From DAOTXS01 sp034433515 (lineage in GTDB: Bacteria > Chloroflexota > Anaerolineae > UBA4142), in assembly GCA_034433515.1 (NCBI GenBank), contig DAOUAL010000002.1, positions 23,142-87,141 on the forward strand: DNA of 64,000 bases. Direction: 5' to 3'. The notes below the pieces were generated by a model. It made no database searches, had not been told where the DNA came from, and saw only the letters and a list, made by a program, of their open reading frames with translations. Of the stretch, positions 15,748-22,982 are shown piece by piece (within the stretch, counting starts at the first letter, position 1; each line of letters starts with the position of its first letter). The position numbers and the translations under genes were made by a program.

Positions 15748-17796
15748 TTATGCACGAATCGTATCGCGTGCCAAACGTTCAACGCGCACGCGGCTTTCCT
15801 CGCGTGCATCGGGCCAGGCGGCGATCAAGGTACTGAGTACCAAACACACGCCACCAAACCACAACCAGAATACCAACGGATTGATGTACGCCCGGAATGT
15901 AACGGTCGCAAAATTATCTTCCCAGCCCGCAATGATGAGATACAAATCTTCTTGCGGCGTTGAGTAAATCGCCGGAATCGTTTCAGTTTGCTGTTGACGA
16001 TCATAGAATGCGCGCGCGGGCGAAAGCGTGGTCAAACGTTTGCCATCGCGTGAGACGGTGATGGCGGCAGACGTTACATTCGCTTCACCGCTAGGAAAAT
16101 TCGGCGAAAGGTTATCGAACGTGAGCGTATAACCCTTGACCTCCATAGACTCGCCGCGGCGCAGTGCGCGGGTCGTATCTGTGGCGTACACCTGCGAACC
16201 GATGATGCCAATCGCCATCATCGCGACGGCGATGTGAATCAAGTAGCCGCCATAGCGTCGCCGATTTTTTTCGATCAAGCGTTGCAACGCGATCCACACC
16301 GGTTCGCCGGTATTCTTTTGACGCGCCAGCGTGCCTTGCACAATTTCGATGCCGGTCGAAGTGACGACCAAGTAGGCGAGGAAATAACCGCCCAACGCAA
16401 TCCACTCGCGGACCCCCAGCGCAAATGTGAGTGCACCCAAGCCAATCGCCAAAGCAATCGGCAAGACGATTTTTTGAACCAGTTTCGCACGGGTTACCCC
16501 ACCCCAGCCGATCAGCGGAATGATTGCCATGATGAGCAGAATCGCGCTAAAGATGGGTGCGGTTACTTGATTAAAGTAGGGCGGACCGACGGTGAGTTTT
16601 TGATTATAGACCAACTCGCTGAACAAGGGATAGATCGTGCCCCACAGCACCGCAAACGATGCACCAAGAAAGAGCAAATTGTTCAGCAAAAAGAATGCCT
16701 CGCGCGAAAGCAGCGAATCAATTTCGTGTTCGCTCCGCAAATCGCGGAGGCGCGTAAAGAGCAAAAGCGTTGCCGTCAGCGTGACCCCGGCGATGAACGA
16801 CAAGAACCACACGCCAATGTTGGATTCCGCGAACGAGTGAACAGATTCGATCATCCCACTGCGTGTGAGGAATGTGCCAAAGAGGACCAGCGAAAAGGTG
16901 ACGATGATGAGTCCAATGTTCCACACTTTGAGCATCCCTTTGCGTTCTTGCACCATCACCGAATGCAAAAAGGCGGTGCCGGCAAGCCACGGCATAAACG
17001 CGGCGTTTTCGACCGGGTCCCAGCCCCAATAGCCGCCCCAGCCCAACACATCGTATGCCCAGCGGCCTCCCAACAAGAGTCCAATCGAAAGGAACAACCA
17101 TGGGGCAATCGTCCAACGGCGGGTGGTGCGTAGCCACGCGGGTCCCAATTTGCCGGTCAGCAAGGCGGCGATTGCAAAGGCAAATGGAATTGTGAACCCA
17201 ACGTATCCCAGATAGAGCATGGGGGGATGCATCGCCATGGCGGGATGTTGCAACAAGGGATTCAAACCCTGACCATCGGGGGGCACAAAGAGGGTTGCGC
17301 CGGGCGGCGGAAAGAGCATCATCTTGGGTTGAGTGCCCGGCACCATCCACCATCGCTCAAAGGGGCTGGTAATGAACGAGAGCATGAACGCAAAAAAGAG
17401 TTGAATTGCCATCAACGTCGCCACGACATACGGCATCAGTTCGCGTTCTTGATCCCATTTGAGTATGACGACGATGGCAGAGTACAACGATAGAATCCAT
17501 GCCCAAAAGAGTAAACTGCCGGCTTGATTCGACCATAATGCACTGATCGTATAAATCAGTTGGAGATCGCGGCTAGTGCTGTTGGCGACGAGCGCAATCG
17601 AGAAATCGCGCGTAACAAGCGCGTAGGTGAGTGTCCCGATCGCAACGGTCATCAGGAGGGTGAAAGCCAAGATACCGTTGCGCGCGCTGGTGAGCAATTC
17701 CGGCATTTTGCGTGTTGCCCCCAACCACGCGGCGAGCATTGTATAGATCGCGACGACGAGCGAGAGAAATATAGAAACGGAACCTAAGGTTGCCAT
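15748..17796 (-). CDS. ccmF: Heme lyase CcmF
   Basis: The 682-aa polytopic protein has about 15 helices and the WWD heme-handling motif GGYWGWDPVENAAFMPWL (about 240-257). Conserved His residues occur in the flanking loops (HPPMLYLG, LHSVMVQERKG). CcmF joins heme from CcmE to the CXXCH motif of apocytochrome c on the outer face of the membrane. It lies between ccmE and the zinc-ribbon gene. Its start ATG 17796 has no ribosome site: the word-repeat hairpin 17797-17869 directly abuts it, so initiation may depend on that structure. Confidence 0.93.
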   Translation of the reverse strand: MATLGSVSIFLSLVVAIYTMLAAWLGATRKMPELLTSARNGILAFTLLMTVAIGTLTYALVTRDFSIALVANSTSRDLQLIYTISALWSNQAGSLLFWAWILSLYSAIVVILKWDQERELMPYVVATLMAIQLFFAFMLSFITSPFERWWMVPGTQPKMMLFPPPGATLFVPPDGQGLNPLLQHPAMAMHPPMLYLGYVGFTIPFAFAIAALLTGKLGPAWLRTTRRWTIAPWLFLSIGLLLGGRWAYDVLGWGGYWGWDPVENAAFMPWLAGTAFLHSVMVQERKGMLKVWNIGLIIVTFSLVLFGTFLTRSGMIESVHSFAESNIGVWFLSFIAGVTLTATLLLFTRLRDLRSEHEIDSLLSREAFFLLNNLLFLGASFAVLWGTIYPLFSELVYNQKLTVGPPYFNQVTAPIFSAILLIMAIIPLIGWGGVTRAKLVQKIVLPIALAIGLGALTFALGVREWIALGGYFLAYLVVTSTGIEIVQGTLARQKNTGEPVWIALQRLIEKNRRRYGGYLIHIAVAMMAIGIIGSQVYATDTTRALRRGESMEVKGYTLTFDNLSPNFPSGEANVTSAAITVSRDGKRLTTLSPARAFYDRQQQTETIPAIYSTPQEDLYLIIAGWEDNFATVTFRAYINPLVFWLWFGGVCLVLSTLIAAWPDAREESRVRVERLARDTIRA

Positions 17797-17869
17797 AGTC
17801 AGTTTCAGGTTACGGGTTGTGGGTTACAGGTCAAGCAGATTCAACTTGAAACCGGACAACCTGCAACAA
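17797..17869. repeat. GGTTACGGG word-repeat hairpin between ccmE and ccmF
   Basis: GTTTCAGGTTACGGGTTGTGGGTTACAGGTCAAG contains the repeated words GGTTAC and GGGTT. It pairs imperfectly with CAACTTGAAACCGGACAACC on the right. It fills the entire ccmE-ccmF junction and removes any standard ribosome site for ccmF (the stated left arm spans 17801-17834). Confidence 0.55.
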
Positions 17870-18358
17870 CTATTTGTTCTTGGCGTAATCCAGATTGCCG
17901 GGATCGGTGCTGGTATGCCATTCCACTTGGGCGGCATCATATTTGGAAGGGCACTTGGCAAGGACGAGCGAAGCGTAAAAGACGCCATCGTTTCCCAATG
18001 TGCCTTCCGCAATCACCTGCGTGCTTTTCTCAAATGTGTCCGGCAAAACGCCCTTGTAGGTGACCGGCAAAACGTTCGCACCATCGGTGATGGTGAATTC
18101 GGCGGTGAGGTCTTTGGGATTGATCTTGGTGGTATTGGGCGCCAGATTGCCGCCCACGCGCACCGTTTGCTTGGTTGCTAAATCGCCTTTGGCTTTAAGT
18201 TCGTCCAGCGTCAAAAAGTATTGTTGATTGCCCTGGAGACTGCTCAAGATGAACAAGCCAAGGGCAGCCAAAATGACAAACGCGCCAAGCAAGAGTTTTG
18301 TCTGGCGCGGAAGAAAACCGGAATCGGTTTTAACTTCGGGAACCGAAACAGTTGCCAT
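17870..18358 (-). CDS. ccmE: Cytochrome c maturation heme chaperone CcmE, CXXXY type
   Basis: The 162-aa protein has one N-terminal helix (about 20-42) and an OB-fold domain (KQTVRVGGNLAP, LPVTYKGVLPDTF, VIAEGTL). The heme site reads LVLAKCPSKYD, so Cys136 and Tyr140 replace the classical His-x3-Tyr pair. CXXXY CcmE proteins are known from archaea and sulfate reducers, where the Ccm system also lacks CcmH. The start ATG 18358 has GAGG 5 nt upstream; the longer frame lacks this. It is the first gene of the ccm operon and has a strong promoter. Confidence 0.9.
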   Translation of the reverse strand: MATVSVPEVKTDSGFLPRQTKLLLGAFVILAALGLFILSSLQGNQQYFLTLDELKAKGDLATKQTVRVGGNLAPNTTKINPKDLTAEFTITDGANVLPVTYKGVLPDTFEKSTQVIAEGTLGNDGVFYASLVLAKCPSKYDAAQVEWHTSTDPGNLDYAKNK

Positions 18359-18438
18359 ACTTACCTCGTCATGACAAGCGGCGCATCGGAACCGGTCCGC
18401 CGTGCTTGCCGAATTTACTCCGTCATCAGAGTGTTGCA

Positions 18439-18467
18439 AGTATAGCACCCAACGATTTTCTCGTCAA
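18439..18467 (-). promoter_or_regulatory. Promoter of the ccm operon
   Basis: On the - strand TTGACG (18467-18462), 17 nt, TATACT (18444-18439), with TG one base before the -10 (TGCTATACT). This predicts a leader of about 75 nt before ccmE. Confidence 0.8.
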
Positions 18468-18605
18468 ACAATGTGCCTGGAGTCAAGGCGATTTGAGGGC
18501 AATGCGCCCAATCCTTCGCAAATTCCTAATCTGTTGTTCATTCAGATTTAATCCATCTCGGCGATAATATGCGTTGAAAATCAAACTGAAAGGGGCTTGT
18601 CTGAA

Positions 18606-19139
18606 ATGAGTACTCGTGGCACGATATTATTGGCAATCGGCATGTTGATTCTGGGTTTGCTGATTGGCGGACTGACTGGCGGTGTGGCAGGATATTTCGC
18701 CGGCCAGAGTTCTCGGGTAGGGCTGGCTCAACGAATCCAACTTCCATCCTTCACCCCGCAACCCCAACCATTGCAACCGCAATCCACGCCGCAACCCTCC
18801 CCACCTTTGGCGCCACGTGGCTTACCGCCTGCGCTCAATGTGTTGGGCGCGGCACGCGTAGAAGAGGTAGAGAAGGACAGCCCAGCCGACAAAGCCGGCT
18901 TGCAAGTGGGCGATATTATCACAGCCGTCGGCACCACCAAGCTGGATGCGAATCATTCGTTGGGTGATCTGATTCAAGCACAAAAGCCGGGTGACAAAGT
19001 GGATCTTTCGATTACACGCGGCAGGCAAACCATGATCCTCAATGTCGAACTGGGCAAATCGCCACAAGATAGCACCAAAGCCTATTTGGGGATCAAGTAC
19101 TCGACCATTCCGGGCGGACGTTGGTTACCTACCCGTTAA
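18606..19139 (+). CDS. Membrane-anchored PDZ domain protein
   Basis: The 177-aa protein has one N-terminal helix with Gly-rich face (ILGLLIGGLTGGVAGYFAG), a Pro/Gln-rich linker (about 40-75) and one PDZ domain (about 78-155: ARVEEVEKDSPADKAGLQVG, DIITAVGTTKLD, PGDKVDLSITRGRQ). It lacks the HtrA protease domain that often precedes this type of PDZ. It starts at ATG 18606 with AGGGG 10 nt upstream. It may recruit a substrate or protease at the outer membrane face; no partner is visible nearby. Confidence 0.82.
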   Translation: MSTRGTILLAIGMLILGLLIGGLTGGVAGYFAGQSSRVGLAQRIQLPSFTPQPQPLQPQSTPQPSPPLAPRGLPPALNVLGAARVEEVEKDSPADKAGLQVGDIITAVGTTKLDANHSLGDLIQAQKPGDKVDLSITRGRQTMILNVELGKSPQDSTKAYLGIKYSTIPGGRWLPTR

Positions 19140-19142
19140 CCA

Positions 19143-19172
19143 AGGCGGGAGCCTAAGCCTCCCGCCTTTTTG
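19143..19172 (+). terminator. Intrinsic terminator after the PDZ gene
   Basis: AGGCGGGAG and CTCCCGCCT form the stem, followed by TTTTT. It lies 4 nt after the stop. Confidence 0.88.
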
Positions 19173-19185
19173 TGCTTTGCCGACT

Positions 19186-19857
19186 TTACACCTGGGGAAA
19201 TTTTCCCGCCGCATCCATAATCACCGCGCCGTGCCCCGCACACACAATCCTGGCTCCCAATGCCGCTTGCTTCCTCACCGCCGCGTTCGCCTTCGCCTGA
19301 TCCCACGTGTTGATCCCGCGTGAACCACGCATGGTCTCACCTTGCGAGACAATCGAATCGCCAACGAACAGCACGCCCAACGCTGGGGCAAATAAGGAGA
19401 GATGGCCAGGCGTGTGTCCTTCGGTGGCGATCACATGCAAGCCACCGAGCACCGGCAACACCTGCCCCTCGCGCAAAAACTCATCCACCCGCGCCGGCTT
19501 GGCGTTAAACCACCGCGCCAGCGGCAACATCAAGAATCGCACCAGCGCGTTCACTTTTAATTCGCGCGACATGGTGCCGCGCCTAATCGCTTGCGCTTCA
19601 ATTTCGCTCGCGTAAACGCGCGCGCCACTCTTGGCTTGGAGGGCAGCGAGACTCCCCATATGATCGCCATCGGCGTGCGTGATGATGATGCGTTTCAAGT
19701 CCTTGAGCGTGTGTCCAAGGCGGGTGATGTACGCTTCAATCGTTTTCTCATCGCGCGGCAGTCCGCAATCAATCAACGTCAAGCCGTCCGCATCTACGAT
19801 CAAGTAACAATTGGATAGCGTACCACGAATTTGATGGACGTTTGGAAGGATTTCCAT
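19186..19857 (-). CDS. MBL-fold metallohydrolase
   Basis: The 223-aa protein shows the metallo-beta-lactamase order: NCYLIVDADGLTLIDCG, ITHADGDHMGSLAAL (about 58-72), GLHVIATEGHTPGHLSLF, LFVGDSIV and a C-terminal VCAGHGAVI. The metal motif is H-A-D-G-D-H, so Asp stands at the second His of H-x-H-x-D-H; this variant occurs in several glyoxalase/lactonase-like groups. The start ATG 19857 has GGAGG. The gene stands alone between a terminator and the repeat element. Substrate is unknown. Confidence 0.85.
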   Translation of the reverse strand: MEILPNVHQIRGTLSNCYLIVDADGLTLIDCGLPRDEKTIEAYITRLGHTLKDLKRIIITHADGDHMGSLAALQAKSGARVYASEIEAQAIRRGTMSRELKVNALVRFLMLPLARWFNAKPARVDEFLREGQVLPVLGGLHVIATEGHTPGHLSLFAPALGVLFVGDSIVSQGETMRGSRGINTWDQAKANAAVRKQAALGARIVCAGHGAVIMDAAGKFPQV

Positions 19858-20040
19858 TGTGCCTCCGCGTGTCTTGGTGCATCGAAAAGTGTTATAATAA
19901 GTGCATTCGATTGAGGTGTAGCACCACTTTTCATCGTGGTTGGGTGCGTAATGCGCGATGTAGCCAGTCACGCATTTTCACCCCCAAAAGAACACTCCGC
20001 TTTGCTCCGTGTCTCATTACGAACCCTTTCTACGCTTTGT

Positions 20041-20358
20041 AGGGGTTACGGTAGCACCACCGGATAGCGTGGAGTCCGAATCTGGCGATTGAAATCGCGG
20101 CAACAACTATGCAAAGCCAACCTTCGCTGGCTAATCCAGCCGCCGCAGGGCGGCTTCGCGTGGTAGTTGTCGCAAGCGTTCACGCCGAGTACTTAAACAG
20201 CCACCCAAGCCTAAAAGGCGTGAACGCTTGCGATCGCAAGCGTTCACGCCGAGTACTTAAACAGCCACCCAAGTCTAAAAGGCGTGAACACTTGCGATAG
20301 TGCAGTTTTAACTGCCGCTGTTGTCTCCACGCTATAACGCAGTGCTACCGGGGTTACC
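20041..20358. mobile_element. ~320-nt nested palindromic non-coding element upstream of fabF
   Basis: The left edge GGTAGCACCACCGGATAGCGTGGAG and the right edge CTCCACGCTATAACGCAGTGCTACC (both in short form) are inverted copies of each other. Inside lie GGCGATTGAAATCGC, a GCCGCCGCAGGGCGGC palindrome, two tandem 64-nt hairpins and CAGTTTTAACTG. There is no coding frame of interest. Edge modules match those in the element near 4.3 kb. The structure resembles a MITE or a REP-cluster rather than an insertion sequence. Confidence 0.6.
20171..20298. repeat. Two tandem 64-nt units, each a long hairpin
   Basis: Each unit begins CGCAAGCGTTCACGCC and ends GGCGTGAACGCTTGCG plus AT, so its ends pair over 16 bp around a 32-nt loop. 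The second unit starts at 20235 and differs at only two sites (C to T in the loop; one arm base giving GAACAC). Near identity suggests recent duplication. Confidence 0.85.
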
Positions 20359-20374
20359 CATTGAGGTAAGAGGT

Positions 20375-21619
20375 ATGGACAATTCAACGCGTGTCGTGAT
20401 TACCGGGCTCGGTACCATCAATCCACTAGGCAATAATGTTACCACAACTTGGCAGAATTTAATAGCCGGCAAGTCCGGCATCGCGCGCATCACGCTGTTT
20501 GATCCCTCCAACCTTGCTACCCAAATCGCCGGCGAAGTCAAAGGCTTCGATCCCCGGAATTATTTCGATGTCAAAGAAGCGCGCCGACTCGAACGCTTTG
20601 TGCAATTCGCTGTGGTTGCTGCCCGCGAAGCCATCGCCGACGCGCAACTGAAAATTGACGAACACAACGCATCGCGCATCGCCGTCATCATCGGTAGTGG
20701 GGTGGGCGGCGCGATGAGCATTGCAGAACAGGTCAAGATGCTGGAAACGCGCGGCGCCCGGCGCGTCAGTCCATTTTTTGTACCGATGATTTTGGTGGAC
20801 ACTGCCCCCGCCCAAGTCGCCATCGAATTTGGCATCACCGGACCCAATATGGCGGTGGTCTCGGCGTGTGCCACCGGCGGCAATGCGATTGGCGAAGCCG
20901 CCGAAATGATTCGACGCGGCACGGTGGACGTGGCGATCTGCGGTGGCAGCGAAGCGTGTCTGGCGCCAGTGGCAATTGCCGGCTTTAACGTGATGGGCGC
21001 CATTTCTACGCGCAACGATGAACCCGCCAAAGCGTGTCGCCCGTTCGATGCCACGCGCGACGGGATGGTGATGTCGGAGGGTGCCGGCGTGTTGGTGATG
21101 GAAAACGCCGAACACGCGCGCGCACGCGGCGCAAAAATTTATGGCGAACTCAGCGGTTATGGCACTAGCGCGGATGCCGTTCACTTTGCCGCGCCCGATG
21201 AAGAAGGCGAAGGCATCGGTCGCGCGATGCGTTGGGCGCTCGAGCAAGCCCATCTCGCGCCGCATCAAGTTGATTACATCAACGCGCATGGCACCGGTAC
21301 CAAGTTGAACGATCAAATCGAAACGCGCGCCATCAAGGACGTGTTTGGCGAAAGTGTGTATCATATTCCCATCAGTTCCACCAAATCTATGCACGGACAT
21401 TTGCTGGGAGGGGCAGGCGCGCTCGAGGCAATTATTTGTCTCAAGACGATGCAAGAGGGGATCATTCCCCCCACCATCAACTATACCACGCCTGACCCCG
21501 CTTGCGATCTCGATTACGTCCCGAACACCGCACGGACAAAACCAGTCACCGTTGCTATGTCTAACTCGATTGGGTTAGGTGGACACAATTCCTGCGTGAT
21601 CTTTCAGATTGCAGATTGA
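20375..21619 (+). CDS. fabF: Beta-ketoacyl-ACP synthase II
   Basis: The 414-aa protein is a full-length KAS II with the catalytic triad: Cys in VVSACATGGNAIGEA, first His in NAHGTGTKLND and second His in STKSMHGHLLGGAGALE. It elongates acyl-ACP with malonyl-ACP. The start ATG 20375 follows AAGAGG; the longer frame would begin inside the repeat element. fabH follows 38 nt downstream, so this is a small fatty acid synthesis unit without fabD, fabG or acpP in view. Confidence 0.95.
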   Translation: MDNSTRVVITGLGTINPLGNNVTTTWQNLIAGKSGIARITLFDPSNLATQIAGEVKGFDPRNYFDVKEARRLERFVQFAVVAAREAIADAQLKIDEHNASRIAVIIGSGVGGAMSIAEQVKMLETRGARRVSPFFVPMILVDTAPAQVAIEFGITGPNMAVVSACATGGNAIGEAAEMIRRGTVDVAICGGSEACLAPVAIAGFNVMGAISTRNDEPAKACRPFDATRDGMVMSEGAGVLVMENAEHARARGAKIYGELSGYGTSADAVHFAAPDEEGEGIGRAMRWALEQAHLAPHQVDYINAHGTGTKLNDQIETRAIKDVFGESVYHIPISSTKSMHGHLLGGAGALEAIICLKTMQEGIIPPTINYTTPDPACDLDYVPNTARTKPVTVAMSNSIGLGGHNSCVIFQIAD

Positions 21620-21657
21620 CTCGTAGCTTACACGGCTCGACCTGAAACGAGGGAACT

Positions 21658-22791
21658 ATGGCTCGGTATGCTCACATCATCGGTTGGGGCAAGTACGTGC
21701 CTCCCAACATCTTGACTAACGCCGATTTGGCGAAAACGGTGGACACGAGCGATGAATGGATTCGTGAACGCACGGGAATTCACCAGCGCCACATCGCTTC
21801 GTCCAAAGAATCTACCGCAACGATGGCGTTGCACGCCGCGCGTGAAGCGATTGAAAGCGCGGACGTCAACCCCAGCGACATTGATCTCGTCATCGTTGCG
21901 ACTGCTACGCCGGAATATCCCTTCCCAGCAACGGCGTGTCTGGTGCAAGATGCGTTGGGCGCGTCGCACGCCGGCGCGTTCGATTTGGAAGCCGGTTGCT
22001 CTGGCTTTGTTTACGCGCTTTCAACGGCGGCGGGAATGATTCGCAGTGAGATGTACAAAACGATTCTGGTGATCGGTGCGGAAACCTTGTCGCGCATTGT
22101 GGATTGGAATGATCGCGCCACGTGCGTACTGTTTGGCGATGGAGCGGGTGCGGTGGTCTTGCAAGGGCGTGAAGAACCGGGCGGCGTGATGGCATCCGTC
22201 CTAGGAGCGGATGGATCGGGCGGCGATTTGTTGATCCTGCCGGGCGGCGGCTCAAGATTTCCACCAGGCCCCGATACCCTTCTAGGCAAGAAACATTTTG
22301 TCAAGATGAACGGACGCGAAGTGTATCGGTTTGCGACGCGCGTGATGGCATCCGCCGCTAAACAAGTGGTAGAACAAGCCGGTTGGACACTGAACAAGAT
22401 TGATTTGTTTATTCCCCACCAAGCCAACTCACGCATCATTGATAGCGCGGCAAAAGCATTGAACTTGACGCCGGATAAAGTATTTGTGAATCTCGAACGC
22501 TATGGTAACACATCGGCCGCCTCCATCCCGATTGCGTTGTGCGAGGCAGTCAAAGCGGATCGCATTCAGCCCGGCGATCACATTGTGATGGTGGGCTTTG
22601 GGGCAGGCCTCACCTGGGCATCGTGTGCGATTGAATGGACTGCCTCGAAACCCGGCGCGGTACCGTTGCGTCGCACCGCCACCAGTCGTTTGCGGTACGC
22701 GTGGGCGGGCTTGAAATCTATTACCGCGCGCCTCGCGCGTCAGGTAGATTCCGTTGTGGGCAGAGCCATTGATGCTGTCGAGAGGAAATGA
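21658..22791 (+). CDS. fabH: 3-oxoacyl-ACP synthase III (FabH-like) with C-terminal extension
   Basis: The 377-aa protein has the KAS III triad: Cys in LEAGCSGFVYAL, His in FIPHQANSRII and Asn in ERYGNTSAAS. It condenses acetyl-CoA or another primer with malonyl-ACP. The core ends near residue 325 (GAGLTWASCAIEW). About 50 further residues (ending VVGRAIDAVERK) are basic and helical and are not part of the usual FabH. The ribosome site is GAGGG. A terminator hairpin follows. Confidence 0.92.
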   Translation: MARYAHIIGWGKYVPPNILTNADLAKTVDTSDEWIRERTGIHQRHIASSKESTATMALHAAREAIESADVNPSDIDLVIVATATPEYPFPATACLVQDALGASHAGAFDLEAGCSGFVYALSTAAGMIRSEMYKTILVIGAETLSRIVDWNDRATCVLFGDGAGAVVLQGREEPGGVMASVLGADGSGGDLLILPGGGSRFPPGPDTLLGKKHFVKMNGREVYRFATRVMASAAKQVVEQAGWTLNKIDLFIPHQANSRIIDSAAKALNLTPDKVFVNLERYGNTSAASIPIALCEAVKADRIQPGDHIVMVGFGAGLTWASCAIEWTASKPGAVPLRRTATSRLRYAWAGLKSITARLARQVDSVVGRAIDAVERK

Positions 22792-22796
22792 TGCCT

Positions 22797-22837
22797 TGAC
22801 CTGTCAGGTATCAAGAAGGTGCCTGACAGGTCTCTTA
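22797..22837 (+). terminator. Intrinsic terminator after fabH
   Basis: GACCTGTCAGGTA and TGCCTGACAGGTC pair over about 12 bp, followed by TCTCTTATTT. Confidence 0.8.
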
Positions 22838-22874
22838 TTTAGCGTAAGCCGTGACGAATGTGTAATCTGAAAGC

Positions 22875-22950
22875 GCATTTGAATATTGGGTTATTGTAGG
22901 CAACTTTGCCCAACGAGAAGTCAAGGCATTTTTTGAATTTTTCAAATGCC
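22875..22950. repeat. Short TIR element, family B, copy 1
   Basis: The element begins GCATTTGAATATTGGG and ends GAATTTTTCAAATGCC, so both ends read (G)GCATTTGAA inward. The core TTGTAGGCAACTTTGCCC and GTCAAGGCATTTTTTGAA match the copy at 53558-53640 in inverse orientation. It lies 33 nt upstream of the type IIG gene. Confidence 0.7.
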
Positions 22951-22982
22951 CTCTGAGAGGAACAACCCTGCTAGGAAAGGCT

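Noticed and set aside
19893..19898. TATAAT on the plus strand as a fabF promoter
   Set aside because: No -35 at proper distance and nearly 480 nt with a repeat element before fabF; too weak.
20171..20298. CRISPR-like array
   Set aside because: Only two adjacent units, each a hairpin with near-identical loop; no spacers and no cas genes.
20459..21454. 331-codon minus-strand frame opposite fabF
   Set aside because: Shadow of fabF; no ribosome site and no recognisable domain.
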